A stretch of DNA of 64,000 bases from contig NZ_AP018828.1 of the NCBI RefSeq assembly GCF_003966695.1, positions 774,001 through 838,000 on the forward strand, given 5' to 3'. Each line of letters opens with the position of its first letter. Within the stretch, counting starts at the first letter, position 1. A program made the position numbers and the translations under genes. Shown here one piece after another: positions 19,854 to 30,008 of the stretch. The DNA comes from Asticcacaulis excentricus. Its GTDB lineage: Bacteria; Pseudomonadota; Alphaproteobacteria; Caulobacterales; Caulobacteraceae. The notes beneath the pieces are model-generated. The model did no database searches. It was given only the letters and a program-made list of their open reading frames with translations, and was not told the origin of the DNA.

Positions 19854-21074
19854 TTACTCAAAAAACCCTTGCGCCTTTTCGACCGCCGCAATCAGCGCGT
19901 CGATCTCGGCCTCGGTATTGTAAAGCGCGATGGAGGCGCGCACCGTAGACGTCACACCCAGCCGCGTCATCAGGGGTTCGGCGCAGTGCGTCCCGGCCCT
20001 CACCGCTATATTGTAGCGGTCAAGGATCTGCGCAACGTCATGGGCGTGGGCCGCGCCCAGAGAAAAGGTCAGGATCGACCCTTTTTCTGCCGCTTCACCA
20101 TAGATGCGCAGGGCATTGATCTTTTTCAGCCCCGCATGGGCGCGTTCATAGAGCGCCATTTCGTGCGCCGCAGCGGCCTCACGGTCAATCTGCGACAGCC
20201 AGTCAATGGCGGCTTTCAGCCCGATGACCTCAAGAATAGCCGGCGTGCCCGCCTCAAAACGGTGCGGCGGCTCGGCGTAGGTGATGCGCTCTTTGGAAAC
20301 GTGGGCGATCATTTCGCCGCCGCCCTGCCAGGGCGGCATGGCCTCCAGCAGATCATAGCGGCCCCACAAAACGCCCAACCCCGTCGGGCCGTACAGCTTG
20401 TGCGCCGAAAAGGCATAGAAGTCACAGCCCAGCGCCTGCACATCGACGGGCAGATGGACCACGCCCTGACAACCGTCGATCAGCACCTTGGCACCCACGG
20501 CGTGGGCCTTGTCGGCGATTTCGCGCACGGGGTTGATGGTGCCCAGCACGTTCGACATATGCGCCACGGCGACCAGCTTGACGCGATCGGTCAGCAACTG
20601 ATCGAACGCCGCCCTATCGAGGCTACCGTCGTCAAGGATCGGCACCCATTTCAGCACCGCACCGGTGCGCTGCGCCAGCATGTGCCACGGCACGATATTG
20701 GCGTGATGCTCCAACTCGGTGATGAGGATTTCATCACCGGCCTTGATATGGGCCTGCCCCCAGGTCTGGGCGACGAGGTTCATCGACTCGGTCGCCGACT
20801 TGGTGAAGATCACCTCTTCCGGGCTCGCGGCGTTGATGAACTTCGCCACCGTCTCGCGTCCGGCCTCAAAGGCATCGGTCACCTCGTTGGCCAGCCGGTG
20901 CAGGCCGCGGTGCACATTGGCGTAGGACTGCGCCATGTGATGGCTCATCGCCTCGATAACCGCGGTCGGCTTCTGCGCCGAGGCCCCGGAATCGAGATAG
21001 ATCAGCGGCTTACCGTTGATCTGACGGCTGAGGATGGGAAAATCGCGGCGGACCGCTTCGACATCAAAGGGCAT
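19854..21074 (-). CDS. sufS: SufS group II cysteine desulfurase
   Basis: PLP enzyme that takes sulfur from cysteine for cluster assembly. At 406 aa it matches SufS. The opening DFPILSRQINGKPLIYLDSGASAQKP is typical in its pieces. The PLP lysine is in FSAHKLYGPTG and the catalytic Cys is at 364 in RAGTHCAEPL, the same number as E. coli SufS. It overlaps the end of sufD by 11 bp and its stop touches the sufT start. No sufE is seen in the window. Confidence 0.96.
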   Translation of the reverse strand: MPFDVEAVRRDFPILSRQINGKPLIYLDSGASAQKPTAVIEAMSHHMAQSYANVHRGLHRLANEVTDAFEAGRETVAKFINAASPEEVIFTKSATESMNLVAQTWGQAHIKAGDEILITELEHHANIVPWHMLAQRTGAVLKWVPILDDGSLDRAAFDQLLTDRVKLVAVAHMSNVLGTINPVREIADKAHAVGAKVLIDGCQGVVHLPVDVQALGCDFYAFSAHKLYGPTGLGVLWGRYDLLEAMPPWQGGGEMIAHVSKERITYAEPPHRFEAGTPAILEVIGLKAAIDWLSQIDREAAAAHEMALYERAHAGLKKINALRIYGEAAEKGSILTFSLGAAHAHDVAQILDRYNIAVRAGTHCAEPLMTRLGVTSTVRASIALYNTEAEIDALIAAVEKAQGFFE

Positions 21075-22121
21075 AGAATCCCTCCGTCTTGTCGGCGATC
21101 CAGTTCAGCACCATCTCACGCAGGGCCTCGTCTTCGATCTGCTCGGCGACCGGCACCACAAAGGCCTGCATCAGGAGGGCGCGCGCCACCTCTTCGGGCA
21201 TACCGCGCGACTGACAAAAGAACAGCGCCGACTCGTCCAGCGCGCCGATGGTATTGCCATGCGCGCACTGCACATCGTCGGCGTAGATTTCCAGCTCCGG
21301 CTTGGCGCGCACGTGCGCCCCGTCATTGAGCATCAGGGCCTGATGGCGCATCCGCGCATCGGTGCCGTCCGCGCCCTTTTCGACATAGATGCGGCCCTGA
21401 AAGACCGCTGTGGCGCGGTCCTTGACGAGGCCCTTGATCAACTGCCCCGTCACGCCATCGACCTCGGCGTGGTTGACGCGCGTCGTGTAGTCGAAGTGCG
21501 CTGTGTCTTTCAGCAGATAGGCCCCGTGCATCTCGACTTGCGCGCCATGCCCGGCGTGTTCGACATGGGTTTCAAAGCGCTGGAACTTCGCCCCGGTGGC
21601 GAAGACGTACTGCTTGAAGACGCTACCCGGCGCGGTGGTCACGGTCGAACGGCGCACCGACACGGCGCTTTCCGGCTCATCGAGAATGACCACGCGGATC
21701 AGCGTGGCCTTTTCGGCCAGATCGAAGTGCAGGACCGTGCTCGCGGCATAGTCCAGCGCCCCGCTATAGTCTTCGAGCAGGATAAGGTGTTCACCCGTGC
21801 CCAGCGTGATGCGGCCCTCGCCCTGATAACCGGCGACCGCGCCCTCTTCCCCGACATCGCTCAAGTCGAGGTAGAGACGCCCACCCGAACTCTGGACCGC
21901 TCTGGAAACGGCGGCTTGCAGGTCAGCCAGTTGCCCGTCACCCGCACAGTGCCAGTAGAAGCCCCCGAAATCACCGGCTTCGGCCTGAAGATGCGTCAGC
22001 TCGGCGCGCGCCGGCGCGTCACGCAGGGCGCGCGACAGGTCGGAATATTTCCATTCCTCATGACGCCGTGTCGGGTAGGACGACGGGTCGAACAGGTCGA
22101 GCGGGGTCAGGTCAAACGCCA

Positions 22122-22122
<1 letters not shown>
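21064..22122 (-). CDS. sufD: SufD, scaffold subunit of SufBCD
   Basis: A 352-aa beta-helix subunit of the SufBC2D complex. The N-terminus has the SufD-type PTRRHEEWKYSDLSRAL. The C-terminal part has LEIYADDVQCAHGNTIGALDESALFFCQSRG, in pieces, with the conserved Cys and His used at the SufB-SufD interface. It ends EGFYAL. Its ATG overlaps the sufC stop by one base, and it overlaps sufS at its end, so the operon is tightly coupled. Confidence 0.95.
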
Positions 22123-22863
<741 letters not shown>

Positions 22864-22871
<8 letters not shown>

Positions 22872-23247
22872 TGTTATTGTTCTCTTCTTCCGTGGCCAGA
22901 CCGAAAGTTTGCGTCACCTCGATCTTGCCAACGATGGCCGCGTTGAAAGCGTCAAGCTCCTCCGCAGGCACCCAATATTCCTCGTGTTCACGCCCACCAA
23001 CGATCTTCTTTTCGTAGGCGCTCAGAACATCCGTCCGCACGTCAAAGCGGGTCACATAACCCCGGTGGTCATCATTATGAACCGCATTCCAGTCGCGAGC
23101 GATTTGAGCGGCATAGCCTTCATTCGTAACCGGATAGAAAATGGGCTGCTCAGGCAAACGCGGCGGAAACGCGCTCCATCCGGTCGCTTCGATCAGTCGA
23201 AGTTCGGCAGTGCCTACGGGACGATAGAGTGTAGTGGCTTCCGTCAT
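22864..23247 (-). CDS. Conserved protein of unknown function inside the suf operon
   Basis: A 127-aa soluble protein. Visible blocks are [54 protein letters not shown], a Gly-Gly-Arg-Glu-His segment before [14 protein letters not shown] and IVGKIEV. I recall similar proteins annotated loosely as 'ADP-ribosylation/crystallin J1' in other bacteria; that label is from memory and gives no function. It overlaps sufB by 4 bp and sufC by 8 bp, so it is translated with them. There is no Cys and no obvious cluster-binding motif. Confidence 0.75.
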
Positions 23248-24710
23248 CCCACGCTCCCTTCAAGGCTGATGGCCAGCAGTTTCTGCGCCTCGACGGCAAA
23301 TTCCATCGGCAGTTCCTGCAACACTTCGCGCACGAAACCGTTGACCAGCAATGCCACCGCCTCTTCCTGCGACAGGCCGCGCTGCATGGCGTAGAACAAC
23401 TGATCCTCGCTGAGGCGGGTCGTCGTCGCCTCGTGCTCGAACTGCGCCGAAGCGGTGTCGGACTCAACATAGGGCACGGTGTGGGCGGCACAGGTCTTGC
23501 CGATCAGCAGGCTGTCGCACTGGGTGAAGTTACGCGCCCCGCCGGCCTTGGCGTGGGCCGAAACCAGCCCGCGATAGGTGTTGGACGACTTGCCCGCCGA
23601 CACGCCCTTGCTGATGATGCGCGAACGGGTGTTCTTGCCCAGATGGATCATCTTGGTGCCGGTATCGGCCTGCTGCATCCCGTTGGTGACGGCGATGGAG
23701 TAGAATTCCCCCACGCTGTCGTCACCGCGCAGGATGCACGACGGGTATTTCCACGTCACCGCCGAACCGGTTTCCACCTGAGTCCACGACACTTTCGAGC
23801 GCGCGCCCCGGCAATCGGCGCGCTTGGTCACAAAGTTGTAGATACCGCCCTTGCCTTCGGCGTCGCCAGGATACCAGTTCTGCACGGTCGAATATTTGAT
23901 CGAGGCGTCTTCCAGCGCCACCAGCTCGACCACGGCGGCATGAAGCTGGTTTTCGTCGCGCATCGGCGCCGTGCAGCCTTCCAGATAAGAGACGTAAGCC
24001 CCCTTGTCGGCGATAATCAGAGTGCGTTCGAACTGACCGGTATTTTCGGCATTGATGCGGAAATAGGTCGAAAGCTCCATCGGGCAGCGCACACCGGGCG
24101 GCACATAGACGAACGACCCATCCGAAAACACGGCGGCGTTCAGCGCGGCAAAATAGTTGTCCGAGACCGGCACGACCGAACCGAGATATTCTTTCACCAG
24201 TTCAGGATATTCGCGTAAGGCTTCGGAAATAGAGCAGAAAATGACACCCGACTTCTTCAGCTCGTCCTTGAAGGTGGTGACGACCGACACCGAATCGAAC
24301 ACCGCATCGACGGCGTATTTCGGCGCCGTGGCGACACCGGCCAGCACTTCCTGCTCTTTCAGGGGTATGCCCAGCTTGGCATAGACGGCAAGCAGTTCCG
24401 GATCGACCTCGTCCAGACTGTTTAGTTTGGGCTTGGGCTTGGGCGCGGCGTAGTAATAAAGGTCCTGATAATCGACCTTCTGATAATGGACCTTGGCCCA
24501 GTCGGGTTCGTCCATCGACTGCCAGCGCTCAAAGGCCGCCAGACGGTAGTCGAGCATCCATTGCGGCTCGTTCTTCTTGGCCGAAATGAAGCGCACGATG
24601 TCGGCATTGAGTCCCTTGGGCGCGTATTCCGTCTCAATATCGGTGACGAAACCGTGCGCATAGGTTTCAAGCTTTTGAACCGTTTCAATGGTTTCCTTGA
24701 CCGCTGCCAT
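23244..24710 (-). CDS. sufB: SufB, Fe-S scaffold subunit
   Basis: Core scaffold protein (488 aa) on which SufBCD builds clusters. It carries [15 protein letters not shown] near residue 50, [15 protein letters not shown]-like [18 protein letters not shown], and the conserved [10 protein letters not shown] and [15 protein letters not shown] segments near the C-terminus, holding the Cys and Glu implicated in assembly. Its ATG overlaps the stop of the upstream desulfurase gene. It is the first Suf scaffold gene after the regulator and desulfurase. Confidence 0.97.
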   Translation of the reverse strand: MAAVKETIETVQKLETYAHGFVTDIETEYAPKGLNADIVRFISAKKNEPQWMLDYRLAAFERWQSMDEPDWAKVHYQKVDYQDLYYYAAPKPKPKLNSLDEVDPELLAVYAKLGIPLKEQEVLAGVATAPKYAVDAVFDSVSVVTTFKDELKKSGVIFCSISEALREYPELVKEYLGSVVPVSDNYFAALNAAVFSDGSFVYVPPGVRCPMELSTYFRINAENTGQFERTLIIADKGAYVSYLEGCTAPMRDENQLHAAVVELVALEDASIKYSTVQNWYPGDAEGKGGIYNFVTKRADCRGARSKVSWTQVETGSAVTWKYPSCILRGDDSVGEFYSIAVTNGMQQADTGTKMIHLGKNTRSRIISKGVSAGKSSNTYRGLVSAHAKAGGARNFTQCDSLLIGKTCAAHTVPYVESDTASAQFEHEATTTRLSEDQLFYAMQRGLSQEEAVALLVNGFVREVLQELPMEFAVEAQKLLAISLEGSVG

Positions 24711-25834
24711 CAGGCGCTTTCCTTTACTCTACCTGCTTGTCGGGCGTGATGCTTCGCATAGCCCGTGGACCAAACCTCTATGAATTGTTGCCAGTCGGCG
24801 GCGCTTGTCGTCCATCCGGACGAGACGCGCAAGGCCTTGTCGGCGACGTCCGTAAGGCCCATGGCCTCCAGAACGCGGCTCGATTTGACCTTGCCCGACG
24901 AACAGGCCGACCCTGACGAGACGCAGACGCCCGCCATATCCATGTGGATAAGCTGAAGCTGCGCTGTCCAGTCGGGGACGGTGAAACAGGTAATCCCCGG
25001 CGCGCGCGGGGCCTCTTCGCCGACAATGGTCGCACCGAGCGCCTTCAGGGCCGCCTCGGCCTCGGCCTGAGCGGCATCGGTCATCGGACGCGCGTGGCGG
25101 GTGGCTTCGGCAAAACCGGCGATCCCGGCGATGTTTTCCGTGCCCGCGCGATGGCCGAACTCCTGCCCGCCGCCGGTAATGGCGGCGCGGATGTCGCGGT
25201 CCGCGCTGTAGATCAGCGCGCCCACGCCCTGCGGCCCGCCGATCTTGTGCGCCGCCAGCGACAGGCTATCGGCCCCCAACGCATCAAAGTCGATCTCGAC
25301 CTTGCCCGCCGCCTGCACCGCATCGACGTGCAGCCAGCCACCGGCGGCGTGGACCTGATCGGCAATCTCACGGATGGGGTTGATCACGCCGGTTTCGTTA
25401 TTGACCCACATGATGGCCACGAAGGGCTTGCCGCCTGCGTTCAACAGTTGAGAGAGCGCCTGAAGATCGACCACGCCTGACCTTAGCAATGGCGCATAAG
25501 CCACGGGCAAACCGTAGCTTTCGGCAGCCTTATAGACGCTGTCGTGTTCCCCGGCGCTGACAATCAGGCGATCAAAGCCGCGCGACTGGCTAAGCGCCAG
25601 TTGATTGGCCTCCGTGCCGCCCGATGTGAAGACCAGACGCGCCGGACCGACGCCGTTGACGAACGCCAAAACGGCGTTGCGCGCCTCTTCGAGCCACAGC
25701 TTGGCCTTACGCCCCAGGGCGTGCACGGACGAGGCATTGGCCCCGATTTCCCACGCCCGGAGCATGGCCTCGCGCACCTGCGGCCGGATCGGCGAGGTGG
25801 CGGCATGGTCCAGATAGAGGGGCGCGTCTGCCAT
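24710..25834 (-). CDS. NifS/IscS-type cysteine desulfurase
   Basis: A second PLP-dependent desulfurase (374 aa) in the same operon as SufS. It has the group I signature [21 protein letters not shown], the PLP lysine in [23 protein letters not shown] and the mobile-loop Cys in SSGSACSSG. It is coupled to the regulator (ATG overlaps its stop) and to sufB. Such a second desulfurase near suf is common in alphaproteobacteria. Whether it feeds Suf or another sulfur user is not shown. Confidence 0.9.
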   Translation of the reverse strand: MADAPLYLDHAATSPIRPQVREAMLRAWEIGANASSVHALGRKAKLWLEEARNAVLAFVNGVGPARLVFTSGGTEANQLALSQSRGFDRLIVSAGEHDSVYKAAESYGLPVAYAPLLRSGVVDLQALSQLLNAGGKPFVAIMWVNNETGVINPIREIADQVHAAGGWLHVDAVQAAGKVEIDFDALGADSLSLAAHKIGGPQGVGALIYSADRDIRAAITGGGQEFGHRAGTENIAGIAGFAEATRHARPMTDAAQAEAEAALKALGATIVGEEAPRAPGITCFTVPDWTAQLQLIHMDMAGVCVSSGSACSSGKVKSSRVLEAMGLTDVADKALRVSSGWTTSAADWQQFIEVWSTGYAKHHARQAGRVKESA

Positions 25835-26352
25835 CAGGCCAGTTCCCTTTGGGCATCGACCGGGAAACGGTTTTCGATCGTCACCCGCTTGCGCGTGCGC
25901 TTATGCACCACGTCGTTCAGCGATACGGTCGAAAGGTAATCGTGGATGGCAAAGCCCAGATCTTCCCACAGATTATGCGTCAGGCAGCGCTGACCGCCCG
26001 GCATACAGCCGATTTCGCGCGCCGCATGTTCCTTAGACAGACGTTTATTGGCCCCCAGCTTGTTGGACGTTAAAGCGCAGCGCGTCGCCTTGATCGGCTC
26101 ATCGACGGCCAGTACGATCTCACTCACGAACAGGGCATCCGCCGTCCGCGCCAGCGTGTAGCCGCCGCCGGGACCGCGCGCGCTTTTGACCAGCCCGGCC
26201 TTGCGCAGGCGGGCAAAGAGCTGCTCCAGATAGGACAGGGAAATCTGCTGACGCTCTGAAATTTCGGACAGGGAGATGGGCTTGCCCTGCGCATTGAGCG
26301 CCAGATCCGTCATGGCCATGACGGCGTAACGTCCCTTGGTCGATAATCTCAT
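25834..26352 (-). CDS. iscR: Rrf2-family Fe-S regulator, IscR-like
   Basis: A 172-aa winged-helix repressor expected to sense Fe-S status and control the suf operon it heads. MRLSTKGRYAVMAMTDLAL is the classic Rrf2 start, followed by the recognition region YLEQLFARLRKAGLV and RGPGGGYTL. Three cysteines are present (92, 116, 123) with the CLTHNLWEDL end. Their spacing (23 and 6 residues) differs from E. coli IscR (92, 98, 104). I chose the ATG at 26352 because the family starts there. An IscR-type palindrome lies 130 bp upstream. Confidence 0.92.
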   Translation of the reverse strand: MRLSTKGRYAVMAMTDLALNAQGKPISLSEISERQQISLSYLEQLFARLRKAGLVKSARGPGGGYTLARTADALFVSEIVLAVDEPIKATRCALTSNKLGANKRLSKEHAAREIGCMPGGQRCLTHNLWEDLGFAIHDYLSTVSLNDVVHKRTRKRVTIENRFPVDAQRELA

Positions 26353-26481
26353 GCCGTCAGTCCTGTGGCTGCCCTCGGCTAAATCGCAACAGGTCGATGA
26401 AAAACCTGCCCAAAGCCGAAAAGAGTGTGCTAAACGGCTTGCCTGATAAGGGGGCGCCGTCTTCCCTGCGCGGGACATAGT

Positions 26482-26506
26482 AATCCTGACTATTATAGTC
26501 AAGAAT
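26482..26506. promoter_or_regulatory. IscR-type operator of the suf operon
   Basis: The palindrome TGACTATTATAGTCA (26487-26501) has arms TGACTA and TAGTCA. It fits the E. coli type 1 IscR core YYGACTRWWWYAGTCRR exactly. It also fits the TGA-N9-TCA core described for alphaproteobacterial IscR sites. It lies between iscR and the divergent gene at 26553, so it could control both. Predicted from sequence only. Confidence 0.8.
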
Positions 26507-26552
26507 TATGCGCCGCACCATGACACATTTTATTACGAAACAAGGGTTCTAT

Positions 26553-27203
26553 ATGCCTGAAGTGATCCTCGCCGGCGCCGCCGGTCGAATTGAGGCCCGA
26601 TACACCGCCGGAAAGACGGACAACGCGCCCATTGCCCTGATCCTTCACCCCCACCCCAAGGCCGGCGGGCACATGAACAACCCGGTGACGGCGCAGTTGT
26701 TCCACCTGTTTATGACGCGCGGTTTCTCGGTGCTGCGCTTCAACTTCCGCGGCGTCGGCAAGTCGCAGGGCGAATTCGATTCGGGTATCGGCGAACTGGC
26801 CGATGCGGCGACCGCGCTCGACTGGCTTCAGGCCAAGAACCCGACAGCCTCGCAATTCTGGGTCGCGGGCTATAATTTCGGGGCCTATATCGGTATGCAA
26901 TTGCTGATGCGCCGTCCGGAAACCGACGGCTTCATCTCGGTATCGCCGCCGGCCAATGCCTATGATTTCAGCTTCCTGGCCCCCTGCCCGGCCTCAGGCC
27001 TGTTCATCAACGGCTCGGCCGATTCGGTGGTGCCGCCGACCGAGGTCGAGCGCGTCGTGGCCAAGCTGCGCACGCAAAAGGGCATCACCATCGCCCACGA
27101 AGTCGTAGACGGCGCGGGCCACTTCTGGACCGAGCACCTGCCGGAAATCGAAGGCCGCGTCGGCGGTTATCTCGATCGCCGTCTGGCCGGTGAACTGGAA
27201 TAG
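26553..27203 (+). CDS. Alpha/beta-hydrolase-fold protein with Ser replaced by Asn
   Basis: A 216-aa protein that opens MPEVILAGAAGRIEARY and has the fold markers LILHPHPKAGG, VLRFNFRGVGKSQGEFD and a late GAGHFW holding the usual His. The nucleophile elbow should read G-x-S-x-G but is GYNFG (106-110), with Asn108 encoded by AAT where Ser is expected. The acid position INGSADSVVP is kept. It may be non-catalytic or use different chemistry. I chose the ATG at 26553 (AAGGG site) over one at 26508. It is divergent from iscR and shares its operator region. Confidence 0.8.
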   Translation: MPEVILAGAAGRIEARYTAGKTDNAPIALILHPHPKAGGHMNNPVTAQLFHLFMTRGFSVLRFNFRGVGKSQGEFDSGIGELADAATALDWLQAKNPTASQFWVAGYNFGAYIGMQLLMRRPETDGFISVSPPANAYDFSFLAPCPASGLFINGSADSVVPPTEVERVVAKLRTQKGITIAHEVVDGAGHFWTEHLPEIEGRVGGYLDRRLAGELE

Positions 27204-27208
27204 GGGTT

Positions 27209-27234
27209 AAAGGACGCTTCGGCGTCCTTTTTTA
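27209..27234 (+). terminator. Terminator after the hydrolase-like gene
   Basis: AAAGGACGC, TTCG tetraloop, GCGTCCTTT, then a T-run (27209-27233). Confidence 0.9.
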
Positions 27235-27250
27235 TGGCCGCGAATGGAGT

Positions 27251-27404
27251 TTAGCCACGAAAAACACGAAAAGCTGGAAAAGCGGCTGTGTGAATTTTTT
27301 CAGCGTGTAGCGCCGATCTGGTAGTGCCTGCGGACTAACGCGGCCCTGCGGGCTACGGCAGGATCAAAAGCTTTTTTCCAATTTTTCGTGTTTTTCGTGG
27401 CCAA
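27251..27404. repeat. Long imperfect inverted-repeat element (R1)
   Basis: The left arm around 27251-27281 (TTAGCCACGAAAAACACGAA...) is complementary, with few mismatches, to 27370-27404 (...TTCGTGTTTTTCGTGGCCAA). About 90 bp lie between them with no gene. A related element lies at 43.9-44.2 kb. Confidence 0.75.
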
Positions 27405-27407
27405 TTC

Positions 27408-28538
27408 TTAAGCGCTGCGGCGTGCGCTTTCGGGGCGATAGATGACCCCACCGGTAAGCGGCGTCTTCACTCCCGTGGTGCCGGGGAAGGAAATCGGCAG
27501 CCCTTTCAGCGACCGTGCGGCCATATAGGCAAAGGCCTCGGCCTCGATCGCACCGCCGCGCCAGCCGAGGTCTTCGGCAATACGCACGGGCGCAATGTTG
27601 GCCAGACGCTCACGCAGCACCTTGACGAGGTGGCGGTTATTACGGCCGCCGCCGCACAGAACGATAGCCGAAGGGGTCACGCCCGCGCGCACGATCTCAT
27701 GGCGCAGGCTTTCGACGGTAAAGGCCATCAGGGTCGCCATGCCGTCTGCGTGGCTGAGGTGACGCACACGCTCCAGCGTAAAGTCGTATCGGTCCAATGA
27801 CTTGGGCGCAGGCGCTGCGAAATAGGGGTGGCTCAGATAATCGGCTACAATGGCCATATCCGCCCGGCCTTGTGCGGCCACCGCGCCACCTTCATCGAAC
27901 CATTGGCCGGTGTGTTGCCGCATCCACTGATCCATCAGGCCGCTGGCCGGGCCGGTATCGAGCGCCGTCAGGCTGTCCCCGCTAATCACGGTGATATTGG
28001 CCACGCCCCCCAGATTGACGACGACTACGGGCAATGCCAGCCGCGCCTTGTGCGCCAGCGCGCGGTGATAGACGGGCGCCAGCGGGGCCGCCTCACCGCC
28101 CGCTTCGATATCGGCACGGCGGAAGTCGCAGACGACGGTCAGGCCGGTTTTATCCGCCAGATAGGCCCCATCAAACAACTGCACCGTCCGTCCCGGCACG
28201 CTGTCCTTTGGCCGTTCGTGCAGCACGGTCTGCCCATGCACCCCCAGGGCGTCAAAATCCTGCACATTCAGACCGTTTTCGCTTAAAAACTGATCTAAAG
28301 ACTGAAGATGATAATCGGCGATCACGCGCCGCGCCGTGGCGAAACTGTCCGGTTCCGCCGCACCGCGCGGCCATCGGAGCGCGTCCTTTGTGGCGGCCTC
28401 CAGAACGGCGCGCACCTCAGCCGGCATGGGCTTTTCAGCAAAGGGCCCGAAGCTCAGCTTAGCCTCACCGTCAGTTTCCAACACCGCCATGTCGATGCCA
28501 TCGAGCGAGGTGCCGGTCATAAAGCCGATGATTTTCAT
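27408..28538 (-). CDS. anmK: Anhydro-N-acetylmuramic acid kinase
   Basis: Recycles the cell-wall sugar anhMurNAc by hydrolysing the anhydro ring and phosphorylating it to MurNAc-6-P. The 376-aa protein opens [18 protein letters not shown], the AnmK phosphate loop. It has [11 protein letters not shown], a conserved [27 protein letters not shown] and FDTGP-like [11 protein letters not shown]. It is divergent from tyrS, the common alphaproteobacterial arrangement. The 3' end is next to repeat R1. Confidence 0.96.
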   Translation of the reverse strand: MKIIGFMTGTSLDGIDMAVLETDGEAKLSFGPFAEKPMPAEVRAVLEAATKDALRWPRGAAEPDSFATARRVIADYHLQSLDQFLSENGLNVQDFDALGVHGQTVLHERPKDSVPGRTVQLFDGAYLADKTGLTVVCDFRRADIEAGGEAAPLAPVYHRALAHKARLALPVVVVNLGGVANITVISGDSLTALDTGPASGLMDQWMRQHTGQWFDEGGAVAAQGRADMAIVADYLSHPYFAAPAPKSLDRYDFTLERVRHLSHADGMATLMAFTVESLRHEIVRAGVTPSAIVLCGGGRNNRHLVKVLRERLANIAPVRIAEDLGWRGGAIEAEAFAYMAARSLKGLPISFPGTTGVKTPLTGGVIYRPESARRSA

Positions 28539-28621
28539 GCGAAAAGCCTATGGAAAAGCGGGGGCTACGTGTTAGACGCAACTTGCACGCAAACCCGCGT
28601 GACAGCAACATCGTTAGAGAC

Positions 28622-29875
28622 ATGACCTCCTTCAAATCCGATTTCCTCAACGTCCTCTCGGAGCGCGGTTTCATCCACCAGTGCACGGACGCGGAAGCCC
28701 TCGATACGCTGGCTTCTGCCGGACCGATCACGGGTTATATCGGCTATGATGCCACGGCTTCGTCGTTGCACGCCGGGCATCTGGTGCAGATCATGCTGCT
28801 CTACTGGCTGCAAAAGACGGGCAACAAGCCGATCGTTCTGATGGGCGGCGGCACGACCAAGGTCGGCGACCCGACCTTCAAGGATACCCAGCGTCCATTG
28901 CTGACCGACGAGCAGATCCATTCGAACATGAACGGCATCAAGTCGGTCTTCAACAGCTTCCTGACATTTGGAGACGGCGCGACCGACGCCATCATGGTCA
29001 ATAATGACGACTGGCTGTCGGGTTTTGGCTATATCGAATTTCTGCGCACATTCGGCACGCACTTCACCATCAACCGTATGCTGACCTTCGACTCGGTCAA
29101 GCTGCGCCTTGAGCGTGAGCAACCGATGACCTTCCTCGAATTCAACTACATGCTGATGCAGGCGGTCGATTTCCGCGAACTGAACAGCACCTATAACTGC
29201 GTCCTGCAAATGGGCGGTTCAGATCAGTGGGGCAATATCGTCAATGGCGTCGAACTGACGCGCCGCCTGAACCAGAAAGCCGCCTTTGGCCTGACCACGC
29301 CGCTTCTGACCACCGCGTCGGGCGCCAAGATGGGCAAGACGGTGGGCGGTGCCGTGTGGCTCAATGCCGACGCGCTTTCGCCCTATGACTACTGGCAATA
29401 CTGGCGCAACACCGAAGACGCCGATGTCGGCAAGTTCATGCGCCTGTTTACCGACCTGCCCATGGACGAAATCCGCCGCCTCGAAGCCCTGCAAGGGGCG
29501 GAAATCAATGAGGCCAAGAAGATCCTCGCAGACGCGGCCACGCGCCTGGTGCACGGCGAAGCGGCGGCCGCCACGGCCCGCGACACGGCGCAAAAGGCCT
29601 TTGAACAGGGTGTGCTTTCCGCCGATCTGCCGACGGTCGAGGTGGCGCGCGCCGAGCTTGAGGCCGGGATCATGCTGGCGGCCCTGACCACCCGGATCGG
29701 CCTCACGGCGTCCAACGGCGAAGCCCGTCGTCTGGCTCAGGGCGGTGGCCTGCGCGTCAATGACACGGCCATCGCCGACGGCAATCAGGCCGTGACTCTG
29801 GGCGATCTCAATGCCGACGGCGTGATCAAGGTTGCTCAGGGCAAGAAGAAGATCGTGCTGGTCAAGCCGGTTTAA
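28622..29875 (+). CDS. tyrS: Tyrosyl-tRNA synthetase
   Basis: Charges tRNA-Tyr. The 417-aa protein has the class I motif as HAGHL in [11 protein letters not shown] (about residue 50), the Tyr-binding QAVDF and [11 protein letters not shown] segments, and KMGKT in place of KMSKS. A C-terminal S4-like RNA-binding domain begins around 350 ([13 protein letters not shown]). I chose the ATG at 28622 because the family starts [18 protein letters not shown] tRNA-Tyr gene is at 53.9 kb. Confidence 0.96.
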   Translation: MTSFKSDFLNVLSERGFIHQCTDAEALDTLASAGPITGYIGYDATASSLHAGHLVQIMLLYWLQKTGNKPIVLMGGGTTKVGDPTFKDTQRPLLTDEQIHSNMNGIKSVFNSFLTFGDGATDAIMVNNDDWLSGFGYIEFLRTFGTHFTINRMLTFDSVKLRLEREQPMTFLEFNYMLMQAVDFRELNSTYNCVLQMGGSDQWGNIVNGVELTRRLNQKAAFGLTTPLLTTASGAKMGKTVGGAVWLNADALSPYDYWQYWRNTEDADVGKFMRLFTDLPMDEIRRLEALQGAEINEAKKILADAATRLVHGEAAAATARDTAQKAFEQGVLSADLPTVEVARAELEAGIMLAALTTRIGLTASNGEARRLAQGGGLRVNDTAIADGNQAVTLGDLNADGVIKVAQGKKKIVLVKPV

Positions 29876-29893
29876 GCGACAAGTCGCAAGGTC

Positions 29894-30003
29894 TTGGGGC
29901 CGCAGGCCCCAAACCCCATAACCCACAAAAGGAAAGGCCGGAGCTTGAACTCCGGCCTTTCCTTTTGGCTCCCGTTGACGGGGTGTGGGGCCCGCGGCCC
30001 CAC
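29894..30003. terminator. Bidirectional terminator flanked by two similar 19-nt palindromes
   Basis: A strong hairpin (about 29927-29966, GGAAAGGCCGGAG / CTCCGGCCTTTCC, with A and T runs) separates convergent tyrS and the AsmA-like gene. On each side sits a 19-nt palindrome of the same design: TTGGGGCCGCAGGCCCCAA (29894-29912) and GTGGGGCCCGCGGCCCCAC (29985-30003). Confidence 0.85.
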
Positions 30004-30008
30004 GACTC

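Noticed and set aside
19869-21329. 486-codon plus-strand frame opposite sufS-sufD
   Set aside because: Antisense shadow across an operon overlap; the peptide is His/Arg-rich noise.
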